Below, piece by piece: positions 23,640 through 37,275 of a stretch of 64,000 bases of DNA. Source of the DNA: Polyporus tsugae. Taxonomy: Eukaryota; Basidiomycota; Agaricomycetes; Polyporales; Polyporaceae. The notes under the pieces are model-generated. The model did not search any database, had not been told where the DNA came from, and was given only the letters and a program-made list of their open reading frames with translations. The translations under genes and the position numbers were made by a program. The stretch is taken from contig JAHRBS010000001.1 in the NCBI GenBank assembly GCA_024305745.1, forward strand, positions 3,100,001-3,164,000, read 5' to 3'. Position 1 is the stretch's first letter; the number at the start of each line of letters is the position of its first letter.

Positions 23640-26336
23640 ATGCGCTTGCTAAACACCAAGACCGGAGAGTTCGCGCTGTTCGGAGACCCGCGGCAAGTTC
23701 GCTACGCCATTCTGTCGCACGTCTGGTCAGTGGACGGAACCGAGCAGACCTACGAAAGGACATGTGAAATCCTCGCAGAAACCCCCGGGCCCGCGGGCAC
23801 GAACCCACTCTCACGATACTCCGAAAAGATCCAGCGTTTCTGCGAGGTCGCTCTGAAGGACGGTTTTGAATGGGGCTGGGTCGATTCCTCTTGCATCGAC
23901 AAAACCAGCTCTTCCGAACTCTCCGAAGCCATCAACTCAATGTACGATTGGTATCGATACTCTGGAACTTGCTATTCCTTCCTTCATGACCTTCACGACA
24001 TTGACACCTCCGACCCCACCTTTTGCGAAGAATTCGGCAGCAGCAAGTGGTTCACCCGCGGCTGGACATTACAAGAACTTCTCGCTCCATCGGTTCTTCT
24101 ATTCCTTTCCAGCACCTGGCGGGTGATCGGCTCGAAGTACACGCTCGCCTCGGTCGTGGAGGCTGTGACAGATATCGACAACTCCGTCCTCACGTTTGAA
24201 CAGCCGTTGGAGGCTGTCTGCGTCGCACGCAAAATGTCGTGGGCTGCATCGAGGACGACAACTAGAGTGGAGGACGAGGCCTACTCGTTGATGGGAATCT
24301 TCGGCGTGACTATCTCCATATCATATGGGGAAGGTCGTTATGCCTTCATCCGCCTCCAGGAAGAGATCGTCAAGCACTACCCCGATCAGACAATCTTCGC
24401 TTGGGGGCATATCCTCCCCCCTTTTGATTTCATATTTGCGCCTCCTGGGCATGCTGATGAGATTTCCAACAGTCTCGCAGTGCCTCCCTCCATAAACGAA
24501 TACTTCCTCGCCTCCGGGCCCCGTCATTTCAGAGAGTCGTCGACATTCCGACGTCTTTCTCGGGGCGCTTTTGCAGAGTTGCTCGGTCTGTCTCCCGAGG
24601 ATACGTATCAGGTGTTCACGCCGACTTCTTACGGCATGCACGCATACGTACCGCTGCTCGCGGTCCACCGTGACGATCCCCATTTCAATCTCCCTACCCA
24701 TCTTGCGCTACTCGCTTGCGAAGATCAGCACCATGGCCTGCTCGCTCTCTTGCTACGTCCACAGCACCAGACAAACGGTTACGACTTTCACGTGGGGGCG
24801 GTTGTCGGACATACCAACACCCTCGTCAGCTCCGATACCCTACTGCAGTCCCACTACTATCGGGTTACCTATGTCACCCAAGACCAAGTTATCTCACTTC
24901 GGCAGGACATTAAAATGGTCGACCTCTATATCCCCCATCGGCCCCCCATTACTTCACAAAAGCTAGAATTGGAGGAGACCACCCATGCCGCACTCCGTGA
25001 TTCACGAGAATTTTTCGAGGTTCGCCTCTCCGGATGGTCTCATGCCCTACTAGCCCAGTCCGGGTACACGCTCACTCCGACGACGGATGCCAACATTGCC
25101 CGCCATGACGGTCGCCTAGTCCTCACTCCCTCATCAGCACCTACCACGTCTGCTGTCGTGATATCCAACAGCGACGAACACATTACCATCCGCATCGGAC
25201 GTTGCAACTGTGCGCTAGCCGACCAATACCATTTACTAGCTGTAATGGTGTCCGCGCGAGGTCGATTCAGTTCCCTCAGCGAGAAGCAGTTCCAGAGCCA
25301 ACACTACGAGAAGGACCATCCAGCGCACGTCCAATCGTGGCAGTTCAGGGGCGGCTTTGCTTCAAAAGAGGTCCAGCTCGAATCGATCATGCGACCCATA
25401 ATCACCCTCCGCCTCACATTCAGCCACGACACACAAAACTCCACCGGGGTCCCGCGCCCGAAAGTGTACAGACTCGGCATTGAGATCTTAGCCCCCCTCC
25501 CATCCGAGTCGCCTGTCTCGGCTTCTCCTGCTCCTTGGAGCCCCATGGAACCTCTTCCCATGCAATCGAAGCCTACCCTCAGCTACTCCCAGGTCGCAGC
25601 CTCACCACCAATTGCTTCGCAGACAGTTATTGCGAATCCAGTTCCACGAGTTCCCTTGTCGTCTGCCTGGCCTCCACGGCTGCCGGCGCAAGCGTCGAGC
25701 CTCAGGAATTGGACGCTCAACTCTGCGTCCCAACCCTCAGCTATTCCCCAGCGCACACCTCGTCGCGAGACATCGCAACTTGTACCGATCGCCCAGTCCC
25801 ATTCCGCCCAAGGGAGGAGCTACGCAACGGATTCCCGTACCAGGCGACCTTCCCCGTTCGTACCCCCGCCGCCACCGGTGCAAAGCACGCGGAGCGCCCC
25901 TTCCACATATTCGTATGGGCCTCGTCGTCCTTCCAGTCTGAGTCAATACGGCACCCCAGCTGAGGGTACGGGCCACTCGGGCCGCCAGGGCTCGCTCTCC
26001 CAAACCCGCCAGCCGACGCCCTCGAGCAGGAGCTCCATGAGCACGAGTGTGCTATCCTTGAGCACCTCACGCGCGTCAAGTAGGCGGACGTCGACGGGAG
26101 CCCCGTCTCCGATCAGCGAGGTCGGAGAACGGATGGATCTCGGCGTCCAAGGTGCAGCGATCGCGGGCCGTCAGGACAGGCCTTTGACCGGGCACCGTCA
26201 GTCTACCCTCCAGGGTACTGGTCGCGGTCAACAGCGCCCCGCGCGACACACCGCTCAATATACCATCAACGGTGTACAGGGAAGGGCTCGAGGAAATGTC
26301 AGTAGTCCATGGGAAGTTGTGGACGAGGACACTTAA
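23640..26336 (+). CDS. HET-domain protein with disordered C-terminal tail
   Basis: A single uninterrupted frame of 898 residues starts MRLLNTKTGEF, the usual N-terminus of basidiomycete HET proteins. The HET domain covers about residues 22-160, with YAILSHVW, WGWVDSSCIDK, AINSMYDWYRYS and the strong RGWTLQELLAP motif. It is followed by the common extension with EDEAYSLMGIFGVTISISYGEG (about 210-235). Residues 290-610 are less conserved, and about 615-895 are Pro/Ser/Arg-rich and probably disordered. HET domains are linked in ascomycetes to heterokaryon incompatibility and cell death; in basidiomycetes most are uncharacterised, so only a possible allorecognition or stress role is implied. There is no NACHT or repeat domain, unlike HET-E. 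The lack of introns contrasts with its neighbours but is common in this family. Confidence 0.88.
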   Translation: MRLLNTKTGEFALFGDPRQVRYAILSHVWSVDGTEQTYERTCEILAETPGPAGTNPLSRYSEKIQRFCEVALKDGFEWGWVDSSCIDKTSSSELSEAINSMYDWYRYSGTCYSFLHDLHDIDTSDPTFCEEFGSSKWFTRGWTLQELLAPSVLLFLSSTWRVIGSKYTLASVVEAVTDIDNSVLTFEQPLEAVCVARKMSWAASRTTTRVEDEAYSLMGIFGVTISISYGEGRYAFIRLQEEIVKHYPDQTIFAWGHILPPFDFIFAPPGHADEISNSLAVPPSINEYFLASGPRHFRESSTFRRLSRGAFAELLGLSPEDTYQVFTPTSYGMHAYVPLLAVHRDDPHFNLPTHLALLACEDQHHGLLALLLRPQHQTNGYDFHVGAVVGHTNTLVSSDTLLQSHYYRVTYVTQDQVISLRQDIKMVDLYIPHRPPITSQKLELEETTHAALRDSREFFEVRLSGWSHALLAQSGYTLTPTTDANIARHDGRLVLTPSSAPTTSAVVISNSDEHITIRIGRCNCALADQYHLLAVMVSARGRFSSLSEKQFQSQHYEKDHPAHVQSWQFRGGFASKEVQLESIMRPIITLRLTFSHDTQNSTGVPRPKVYRLGIEILAPLPSESPVSASPAPWSPMEPLPMQSKPTLSYSQVAASPPIASQTVIANPVPRVPLSSAWPPRLPAQASSLRNWTLNSASQPSAIPQRTPRRETSQLVPIAQSHSAQGRSYATDSRTRRPSPFVPPPPPVQSTRSAPSTYSYGPRRPSSLSQYGTPAEGTGHSGRQGSLSQTRQPTPSSRSSMSTSVLSLSTSRASSRRTSTGAPSPISEVGERMDLGVQGAAIAGRQDRPLTGHRQSTLQGTGRGQQRPARHTAQYTINGVQGRARGNVSSPWEVVDEDT

Positions 26337-27610
26337 ATTTATTCCTCTATGTAGTAACACACCAACTCGCGTTGCAATTGCCGGTACCCCGGTATCGGCT
26401 TGGCCATGGAGTGTAACCCATGTCCCAGGATTGGTGCTGTAAAACGATGCATAACTTACGTTGATACAGCATCATCTTTGCTTGCCAGCAGCTCCCTTCA
26501 TCCGCGAGATACACCACCTCCAATCTCACTATACTCGAGCCTCGCCGCGACAAACATTGCTGTCATAGCGCGGCACCGACTATATGGACACAGCCGGCAC
26601 CGCTGCCCCGCCAGAGAAGTACCCCCGCCGCGCCTATTGCCCCCTGCTATGTGCCTGCCGCGATCCGCGTCTCCCGTTCTCCCTCGCGCCCCACGCTCGC
26701 GAGGAGCAGCGCAGCCCGCCATTGCGCCCCTACCACTCCCTACCATCAGGCCCGCAATCAGCGCTCAGCGTCCCACGTTGACGACGGAACCCATATGCAC
26801 TGTTTGATGCGCCACCAACGCTGAAGTGCTGATCGTCGGGCTAATCTGCAGAACAAACGATGGTGAGTGGGAGAAGGACAGCACGTCCTGCAGTGTTCGC
26901 GACTCCGGAGGACGGTAGCGGACGCGCTGCTGGGCATCGTGTGGCGGGTAGGGAGCCCTAGAGTATCATCACGCTGGCGGCTGGCGGGAATTGAATATAC
27001 AAAACACATCCCAAGGCACAGACATCGTCAAAATCAGATCGGCGTGCGGCCTATGTACATGTGGCGGGGAAGGTCGGTTTCAAACCTGCAAGGCCTTTTT
27101 AGGCCTTCTGTCGTAAACGCTGTTAACGTTGTAGAGCCTGCGGCGGCCTAGGCCTGCGGTGACAACTCCGAGTCCGTTTCCACGCTGTCGACCGGGATCT
27201 ACACAGCTCATCTCGAGCCCTGCGTTGTCAGTTGTCCATGGTGAGTCTCATACCTGGATGTTGTTTTGCCGGTCTGGAGATTTGGGTGGTGACGGTCTCA
27301 TGGGAACCCAGCACAGATGACACCCAACCGGAACGGAAAAGATCCTCCGGTGAGCAGGGGCTCGTCGTGAGTTTTCTCCGCAGACCTTCGGCACTTCACT
27401 TAAGCTTCAACCACTGCATCTGACGGACTGCATGGCACTGGGACCATCTAGATTACTATATCATTGTTATCTCAACTCTCTGATCGAAGCGCGATACAGT
27501 ATTGGATGCAAGGATTTTGGGCCCATCACTGCGCGCGACGCAGTAGGCTCGCCGAATGGTATTTCAGCACTCAGGTATGAGTACTGTCATGGAGAAGCCA
27601 TACCGTCGCC
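26337..27610. other. Gene-free stretch between the HET and UbiA genes
   Basis: Mostly GC-rich sequence with no supportable gene, apart from the small gene fragment at 26431-26537. The last few hundred bases would contain the promoter of the UbiA-family gene. Confidence 0.4.
26431..26537 (-). pseudogene. 3' fragment of the short WPVP/LGW family
   Basis: About 105 bases match the extreme 3' coding end and trailer of the family member at 29211-29802 (bases 29169-29283). Both share TTGGTGCTGTAAAACGA, GTTGATACAGC-TCATC and the codons for LEVVY-ADEG. Short deletions are present and the homology stops on the 5' side just before the LEVVY codons. No upstream exons of the family are nearby, so it is a detached 3' piece. 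Confidence 0.75.
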
Positions 27611-28645
27611 ATGTTCCTCCAATCACTCCGCCGTTCTCGACATGCGTTGCGTTGCCTCAAATCAATCGCCTCGTGGTGCTATACATTGTACCTCTTCACG
27701 CAGTCTGACGTGAAAACGATCCTTATCCCAACGGTACGTGTTGTTGCTCATGACGACATACCGAGTCTGACAGTAAGCTCCCTTTAGGTACTGTTTGGTA
27801 CCATGGCTGCTCCGGGTGAAGCCAAGTACCTCATCGTCGTGAGAACGATTTGGGTGTGGTGTAACCTCCTCCAAGTCGACGTGGCCAACCAAAGCCTTCA
27901 CCCTCAGGAGGACAGGATCAATAAGCCGTGGAGGCCCATCCCCGATGGCCGCATCCAACAGACACACGCACGAGCTCTTCGTTGGTTCCTCCTTCCGGCC
28001 TGCCTTGCGATTTCCTTTCTCTTCCAGGTGCCAGTGGCTGGCGCAATGCTCACCATTGCCAACCTCTGTTACCACGAGCTTGGGTTCGACTCGCGTTGGT
28101 TCACGAAGAACCTTTGCAACGCGGTTGGATATATTTGCTTCAATGCTGGCGCGAGTTCGGTGATGCGTTGTACGTGATCTTAGATTGCGTGTTCACGACC
28201 CATTGTCTGGTGCTCAATACAAGTCCCAGTGTTCCCCTTTCGAACGGACTTTATATACGCCCAACTCGTCAACGCACTGTTGATATTCACCACCATTCAC
28301 GCACAGGACTTTCAGGACGTTGAAGGAGACCGCGCATCTGGAAGGGTCTCGTTACCAATAGCATACCCTTCCGGCAGTAGAGCGTCCATGATGGTCCTTC
28401 TTCCAGGGTGGTCGATGTTCGTTTGCCTGTTCTGGGGACTGCAGCCTGTTCCTTCTGCAACACTTGTGTTGTTCGGAGCGTGTATCGGCGATATGTTTTA
28501 CATGAATACCGCTCAACAACGCGCTCGTGACAAACTCGCTTATCGTGCTTACAACGTAAGTCGCCAATCGTTATCAAGAAGTGAGAAACTTAGCGGATTA
28601 TTTCAGCTCTGGCTGTGTTGTGTGCTCGTCGCTCCCTTCGTGTGA
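27611..28645 (+). CDS. UbiA-family membrane prenyltransferase
   Basis: Exons 27611-27733, 27788-28169, 28230-28555 and 28607-28645 join in frame to 289 residues. UbiA enzymes transfer a prenyl chain to an aromatic or other acceptor within the membrane, binding the diphosphate through Mg2+ held by two Asp-rich motifs. Both motifs can be seen: NQSLHPQEDRINKPWRPIP (about residues 75-93), close to the NQ-x-EDxxNKPxRP form of fungal family members, and DFQDVEGDRASGR (about residues 198-210). Hydrophobic segments alternate along the chain (for example around residues 105-125, 180-195 and 225-245), as expected for a multi-pass protein of endoplasmic reticulum or Golgi membranes. Fungal relatives act in meroterpenoid biosynthesis, but no polyketide synthase, cyclase or P450 gene lies nearby, so the substrate is unknown. 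The start is the first ATG in frame with the conserved region. Confidence 0.8.
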
Positions 28646-29210
28646 TATGCTAGGACGGTTACGGACTTCGATTGCTAGTACTCGTATAGACTTGCAGTGT
28701 ACTATGGATACCTACGAAACTGCTAGTGGTTATTTTTAGTGGGTTGACATTGCCACTGCCGCCAGTGCTCGAACGGCCGAGGACCGAGGTCGGCAATGAA
28801 TAGACGGAGCGGCGCGCGCCTTATAGTATCACTTACTCACCATCGTGCTTGAGCAGATTGGACGACTCAGGAAGTAGTAAGTAGTACATCAACGATGATG
28901 CATGATGCATGACGCGTGTATGGACTGGGTGTGTTCGCTGACAATGCGCTGCCATCGAAGGTTTCCAGAAGCCTCGGACCTCGAGTACGAGTGCGAACCT
29001 CAGTTGAATCCGCAATCTGAGAAGCCGAATTCGACCCAGAGGTGATCTTCCACAAAGAGGGCCCCGCAGCGCTGTACAAGGGCTTCGGATGAACTCTCGG
29101 ACCTGTCGAACGTGCGCGGCGAGTTATCGAGAGGACTCCGGTGTCTAGTCTAGTTGACGGAGGTTAAGTTGGTGCTGTAAAACGACGCATACGTTCAAGT
29201 TGATACAGCG
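28646..29210. other. Gene-free stretch
   Basis: Lies between the 3' ends of convergent genes. Small open frames only; nothing recognisable. Confidence 0.4.
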
Positions 29211-29802
29211 TCATCCTTGCTTGCCAGCTGCAGACTGCCCTTGCCCTTCATCCGCGACATACACCACCTCCAATTTCACTACATTCTGCATCATCTCCGC
29301 CCAGCCCAGCTCGCTCAATATCACAGGATCCGCATCGCTCACCCCATGTATGTGGTAAAACGTGCCGAGAATGTCGGCTTCTTTCGAAAATTGGGAGTTG
29401 TCGAAGTAGAAGGTCCTGTAGAGATCGTATTTAGGCTTGGGCGCCCACAGGAACCTCTGAAACATCCACTCCAGGAATCCCTGGAAAGTACGCACGTTGT
29501 CAGCCGCGGATATTGCAGAGTCTCAGGCTGACACCGCGGCCTCGGCCTAAGCGATGATCATGACACACCTTCTTTCCCATGTCCGTAATGGCTTGTCTCC
29601 CGCAGGCAAACCCCATTCCATCGTAATATACCATGACTTGAGGGACAGGCCAGGTGATGCCCGCTGTTCACGATAAAACATGTGCCGTGCGATCAGATAG
29701 CTGCATAACCGTAACTAGGAAGAACATACACGCACCGTCAACGGCTTCCGAGTTCTGGCTTGGGAGCGAGCGCGGTTCTGGTGTCGCCCCGGGTCTAGAC
29801 AT
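29211..29802 (-). CDS. Short WPVP/LGW-family protein, member A, function unknown
   Basis: Exons 29736-29802, 29569-29663 and 29211-29480 give 143 residues. Exon 1 is a variable polar leader, exon 2 carries WPVPQVMVYYDGMGFACGRQAI, and exon 3 carries GFLEWMFQRFLW, the segment GTFYHIHGVSDADPVIL and SELGWAEMMQNVVKLEVVY. The same exon order, intron phases (1 then 0) and motifs recur in the two genes to its right and in the partial gene at the right edge, so this is a small tandem family. No signal peptide, membrane segment or known domain is seen; the fold is probably compact with two amphipathic helices. The tail after VVYVADEG is longer than in the others. Function unknown; the tandem array suggests lineage-specific expansion. 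Confidence 0.7.
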
Positions 29803-30911
29803 TGCCAGTGTGTGCGAGGTAGAAGTAGTAGAACACAGAGACTGGTGCACAGGCCCCGATACTTGGCACCACTGGTCGTCGGGCATGTTCAAGGAAGACT
29901 CAAGGGTAGAGATATGGGCTCGCGTGAGAGCTTTGGGGGCGCGAATACGCTCATATATATAGGCGGTTCAGAGCCCGCAGGCCGCCAGCATTAATACTCC
30001 GCGGGGCTCGGGAACTTACTTTCGGCGGCCGTGTCTGTTAACGCTGCCTGAAGTCGTTTCAATGCCTTATATTACTTCCCCTGTAGAACAAATCGGAGAG
30101 ATGCGTACGTTCATGAACTTGGCGGCGCGCGCTTTCCGGGCCCAATCTCCTGAGGCAGCCCCGGATGTGGTTCGCCCCCATGCATCGGAGGTCCTCCTCC
30201 GCCTACCCGCGTAACGCTTGACACCGCTGCAGCTCCTGCGGGCACAGCAAGGGCAGACTCGATGGTCGTTCACCACGGGGATTCTATTATATTGCCATTC
30301 ATGCCCGCTTCCTCGTCTCTCAAGGACATATCCTTGGCACCGGGGCTTCAGAGAACTGGCGCCAAGCACGACCATGCCGCCGCGTAGTACGCACCCGTCC
30401 AGCACGAGCTGGCACTTCGAATGTTAGCAGGGGTGATGAGTGCGTGGCCTCATATACAGATACGACGTTTTGGGGCTTCTGCTTTCGGGAAAGTCCTTGG
30501 GGACGCGCAAACCGGTCACACGGCGGGCACGCCGGCAGTCCAAGGGATGGGATACCATGGCCTATAATGACGGAAAGGGGAAAAGAGCCCCAGTCCTGAC
30601 TGAGGAACATGAGAACTGGCACGGTTTCGGTTGAGATTACTCACCTGGCCTGGAACGGACTTCAGTCGTGCGCGCGTTCGCCATTCGAGTTACTAGGGAG
30701 CACGCGTATCCGATGCACATTCAATACGCTAACCACGGAAAATATGCATTGCGACTTCTGCGGCGACGTCAACATACTCGTACAGATTCTTGAGTCTATC
30801 CCAGCCGAGGGGTAGACGGTGAGCTTCAAGCTTCAAGGATTCGTCTCATTCTGCGATATCACATACCTTGAAAACATACCTTCCCCACCCGTCTGCCCGA
30901 ACCGCTTCCGG
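29803..30911. other. Gene-free stretch between family members A and B
   Basis: Would contain the promoter of member A. A 112-codon reverse frame at 30405-30067 has an ordinary, Arg/Cys-rich composition without similarity to the family or any domain; not called. Confidence 0.35.
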
Positions 30912-31494
30912 TCACTTTTCAGTTTCGTCCTCAAACGCCACCGTGATGCTGACGAGGTTCTGGACCATCCCCTCCCATCCGATGTTTCCGAGCACGACAG
31001 GCCCTGCGTCGTCTCTCCCGTGCACCGCATAGAAGATGCCGAGAAGGATCACGGTCTTCGCGAACGTCGATCGTTCGTAATCGTAGTCGATCTCGCGTTG
31101 GCTGCGGCCGCCCCAGGGCTTCCACAACAGCGTCGCAAAGAGCTCCTTCTTGAATGCCTGCATCGTCCGTTATTTAGCTTGCACTGGCGGCATGCGTGGT
31201 GGGACAAAGGGAATCGAGTCAATGTGACGCACCAAGCGTCCAAGTTGGGCTACGCCTTCCCTGCCGTAGGCGATCTGGAGGTCCCGAAAGGACACCATGA
31301 TGTGGGGAACAGGCCACTCGATGGTTCCTAAGACGCATACATGAGTGGAATTTGCCAGAACTCTTCACTACGGATGACGCACCGAACATTCTCACTGATG
31401 GGCCGGCAGTCGCGCCTTCAAGAGATTGAGCTTTGGTGTCGGATACGGGCTCCGACTCGGACGAAGGATCGGTAGATGTCTGTTTGTCTGACAT
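30912..31494 (-). CDS. Short WPVP/LGW-family protein, member B, function unknown
   Basis: Exons 31383-31494, 31233-31327 and 30912-31157 give 150 residues. Exon 1 is Ser/Glu/Asp-rich (MSDKQTSTDPSSESEP). Exon 2 encodes EWPVPHIMVSFRDLQIAYGR, and its 95-base length equals that of member A. Exon 3 encodes AFKKELFATLLW, then LLGIFYAVHGRDDAGPVVLG and NIGWEGMVQNLVSITVAFEDE. The intron phases (1 and 0) and the shared F-x3-LF...W and G-x2-D-x-GPV-x-LG-x-x-GW patterns tie it to members A, C and D. No known domain recognised. Exon 3 is the same length as in member D (246 bases), which hints that B and D may be closer to each other. Confidence 0.72.
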
Positions 31495-31903
31495 GGTGGG
31501 GTCGGGGTCGTATGAAGACGAATATGCGGCGGAGAGGGGTATTCAATGCTTGCAGCGGAGGGGCGGCCTGTTTATCATGCTGAAGCTGCCATCGTACGGA
31601 CAAGGCTTCGAAATTCGGCCATTCGCCCTCAAGTCACGTGTGCACCGTCATTATCGAAACAGGCAAGGGTCGAACCATACGATGGCAGGGAAGTTCGACG
31701 CCTGGAAGCAAGCTTGAGTTGAAGCATGTCAAACGGTACGGAAGTTATATGTTAGGTTTATGTTGTGGGGTATATTCTATGATTACGACATCATGAATTA
31801 TGGTGCATCAACGACAAGCTGTGATGGATGTCAGCGAACGCTGCAACTCGGGGCTAAGGCGACAGAGCGACTCACAAGAAGGAAACACGGGATAGGACTA
31901 CGG
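31495..31903. other. Gene-free stretch between family members B and C
   Basis: Promoter region for member B and 3' trailer of member C. Nothing else recognisable. Confidence 0.4.
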
Positions 31904-32445
31904 TCACCGAGCCTCGTTATAGACCAGCTCGATCCTCGCGACGTTCTGGATCATCTCCGACCATCCGAGACTGCCGAGCATGACCGGGCCCCAGTCGTCC
32001 TTGCCGATGGTATGGTAGAATGTTGCGAACAGGACAGCACTTCGCGCGAACGGGGAGCACTCGTATTGCGAATTGTCGAACGGGACACCTGGTTCCGGAG
32101 GCGTCCAAACGAACGAGATGAATAGCCATCTCATGAAGTCCTAAAGTTGTCAAGTGAGTGCGCTGGTTGGGGGCAGAGAGTGTCTCCGGGAAATACTTGC
32201 ATGCTTGGTCATCTGCGCAATCGCATCCCTTCCCCACGCGATCTTCATCTCGCGGTAGTAGACCATGACATGAGGTACGGGCCACTGCCCTGTGATCGAC
32301 GCTGGATGAGAGCTTGGGTGTGAACAGGAGTCATGTCTCGGATGGAGTCAACAAACTCACCGACACTGTCTGGTCTTTTCAGTCGGACTCCTCTTGGTGA
32401 GTCGACAGCTGGTGGCCTATCTGCGAGGGGCTGCTGCTCAGACAT
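31904..32445 (-). CDS. Short WPVP/LGW-family protein, member C, function unknown
   Basis: Exons 32361-32445, 32201-32289 and 31904-32140 give 136 residues. Exon 1 is a polar Pro-rich leader (MSEQQPLADRPPAVDSP). Exon 2 encodes QWPVPHVMVYYREMKIAWGR and exon 3 DFMRWLFISFVW, ATFYHTIGKDDWGPVMLG and SLGWSEMIQNVARIELVYNEAR. Alignment with members A and B fixes the second intron as GC-AG (donor GCAAGT after AAGCAT, 32141-32200); using any GT donor would break the frame or the conserved length. This is the shortest and most motif-dense member. Function unknown. It is transcribed away from the CHK2-like gene to its right. Confidence 0.72.
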
Positions 32446-33510
32446 GATGCAGGGTGAGTAGATAAGAGGATCTCCAGACAAGAAAGGCGACGGTCAACAC
32501 TGCGACCGGATGACGTGGCCCAAGGTCATGTCGATGCCCAGTCAGCCTTAAATACAATTACGGTGAAGCGTGGCGACCATGCACCTCGCGTACGACGAAG
32601 TCTTCACTCTCGTCTCTGCGCGGAAATCAGCCATGAGGCATCCGGCCGTCGGGACCACACCCTGATTTGGACATCGATATCGCGCAGCGTTACAGCCGAC
32701 GTTTCGTAGCACGTCCTAAAGTAGTAAGAATGATTTTCGCACCGCGATTTGCCAACAGTTCCAAGGACCGGGTGAGTGTTGATCAGGGGGCCGGGCGGGA
32801 CCATTTAAACATGTTTGCTTCTTGATGGAGAAAAGATCGGGGTCAATGCAGAGGTTTGCATTGGCAGCACCAAAGCGGGGACGGAAGGGCCAAGCTGGAA
32901 GACAGGAAAATCGAGCGGTAGCCAAGGCAACAGAGCCACACGGGAGAGCACAAAGCGTCGATTGTTCGCCAGGTCATGTTAACTGCAGAGAGTATGCAGA
33001 TGGTGGCGAACAGTTGAGATTCCACAATGCTGTAGCAATTTGCGTCGGAGATGGGAAATATCACTGCGGAGTTTATTTTAGAAGCAACTCCGCTCTCACC
33101 CCGCTGGGAGTAAGGAACGCGCGCGGGTGACCGGGAGATGGCTTATAGTCGTACTTGTCAAGGACCTGCAGCCTGGAGGACACGTTCAGGGTCTGTGGGC
33201 GGGTGAGTGCACCCTTCTTCTATCCGATACCATCATCTCTCCCCACATACGGACGAGTGCTCGTACAAAAACCAACGTTGATCAACCGGCCACGCGCACC
33301 TCCAATCCTGCGCCTCCCTGGACCGCTTACGCTTGTTTACTGCTTTGGCCCTCCACATCTGGTCCCGCTTTCCCCTCAACCGATTGTTCAAAAGGCGGTC
33401 ATTGCTCCCTCTCACACCCATCTCCTCCTCTCTGTCCAACACACCCTCCTTGACCACCTCTCGTCCCAACCACCGCGTCTCTTCGCCCTCCAACACCTCC
33501 AACCCACACA
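32446..33510. other. Divergent promoter region between family member C and the CHK2-like gene
   Basis: About 1 kb separates the two start codons. The 300 bases before the forward ATG at 33511 are strongly pyrimidine-rich (CCCTC and TCTCC runs), as in many basidiomycete 5' leaders. No gene recognised. Confidence 0.45.
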
Positions 33511-36101
<2,591 letters not shown>

Positions 36102-37275
36102 CTCGCACGTTGCACTGCGGCTGCGGCTGTGCGCGGGGTGGTGTGCTGGGGCCTTGTGTGCTTGGTTTTCGTCATATTCTGGTCTGTCGTGCTTCGACTG
36201 GACTTGGTTGCTCGGCCGTATCTGGCGGCGAGGGGGGTGCTTGGTTCGTTGCCGGTCGCCTCGCCCTCAGACTCGATTTTGATTTCATACCTGCTTCGAT
36301 GATTCCCGCTCCTGTCCCGGCCCTCCTCCACGTTTGGTTCGAAGCCTTTGAACCTGTTCCTGCATGTTGCGCCTCAACGCTCTGCCCGTCTACGTTCCCA
36401 TCTGGGTTGCTCCACTCCACTCCTTCATCATGTCTCAATCACAACCATCAAACTCGTATCGCTCAACTATCTCTCTCACATCTGACTCTCGACGTGCAAT
36501 GTTTGCTGTGCTATAAGTGTAATATGTATATGTTCCATGGCATGCAACTGCAACTGCAACTGACATCATATGTACATACCTGCCCTAGGCCTGCGCATAG
36601 CGCGGGCCAATAATACGCTCCTTACTGTGTTTCTTATCTAGTCGATTACCACTGTCGTCGTCGTTGTCGTCGTTGTCATCGTGTACATGTGTATTTGGAT
36701 TATAGGTTAAGTTGAATAGAATTGTATATAGGATCACGGACTGCGTCCCGGCCGCGGGGGATCTGGTTACTTATGGTCTTCCAAACGTACTCGGTCCCAA
36801 GTACCGTAACCTTGCGAAGTAAGTAATGAAATTGGCAGTTGTGTTTCGCACAAGCACATTTACTATGACATTTTCTTGTTGGTCTAAGGGGCTACTAGGA
36901 ATTATATGTGGATCGACGATCTTCTATTGTCATTGTATTAATGCGTTAAACCAGTACGTTTCCGACTCACAGCCATGCATCTAGGGCAACCTCCAGAACG
37001 CAACTCTACAACTCTATTTGTAGGAGATATACAGTACGGTATGCGCTGCGCCGTATGCACCTTCATCTAGGCTCCCGCCATGCACGATGCCACCGTTCGA
37101 CATTGGCGTGTCGCCGTCTGAGAGTCGGAAGGCATTGAACAAGAATGTAGTTTGTCCTTCGATAGGTCTTGTCCCGCAGATCTAGACGTTCGTTAACGTT
37201 ATTCCGGAATCAACTGTACAAGCGACTACAATGGGACGAGACAGAGGTCACCAAAAACAATCAAGACACTATGTG
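36102..37275. other. Convergent intergenic stretch
   Basis: 3' trailers of the CHK2-like gene and the WD40 gene. Contains a short GTCGTCGTT-type simple repeat near 36653-36680. No gene seen. Confidence 0.45.
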
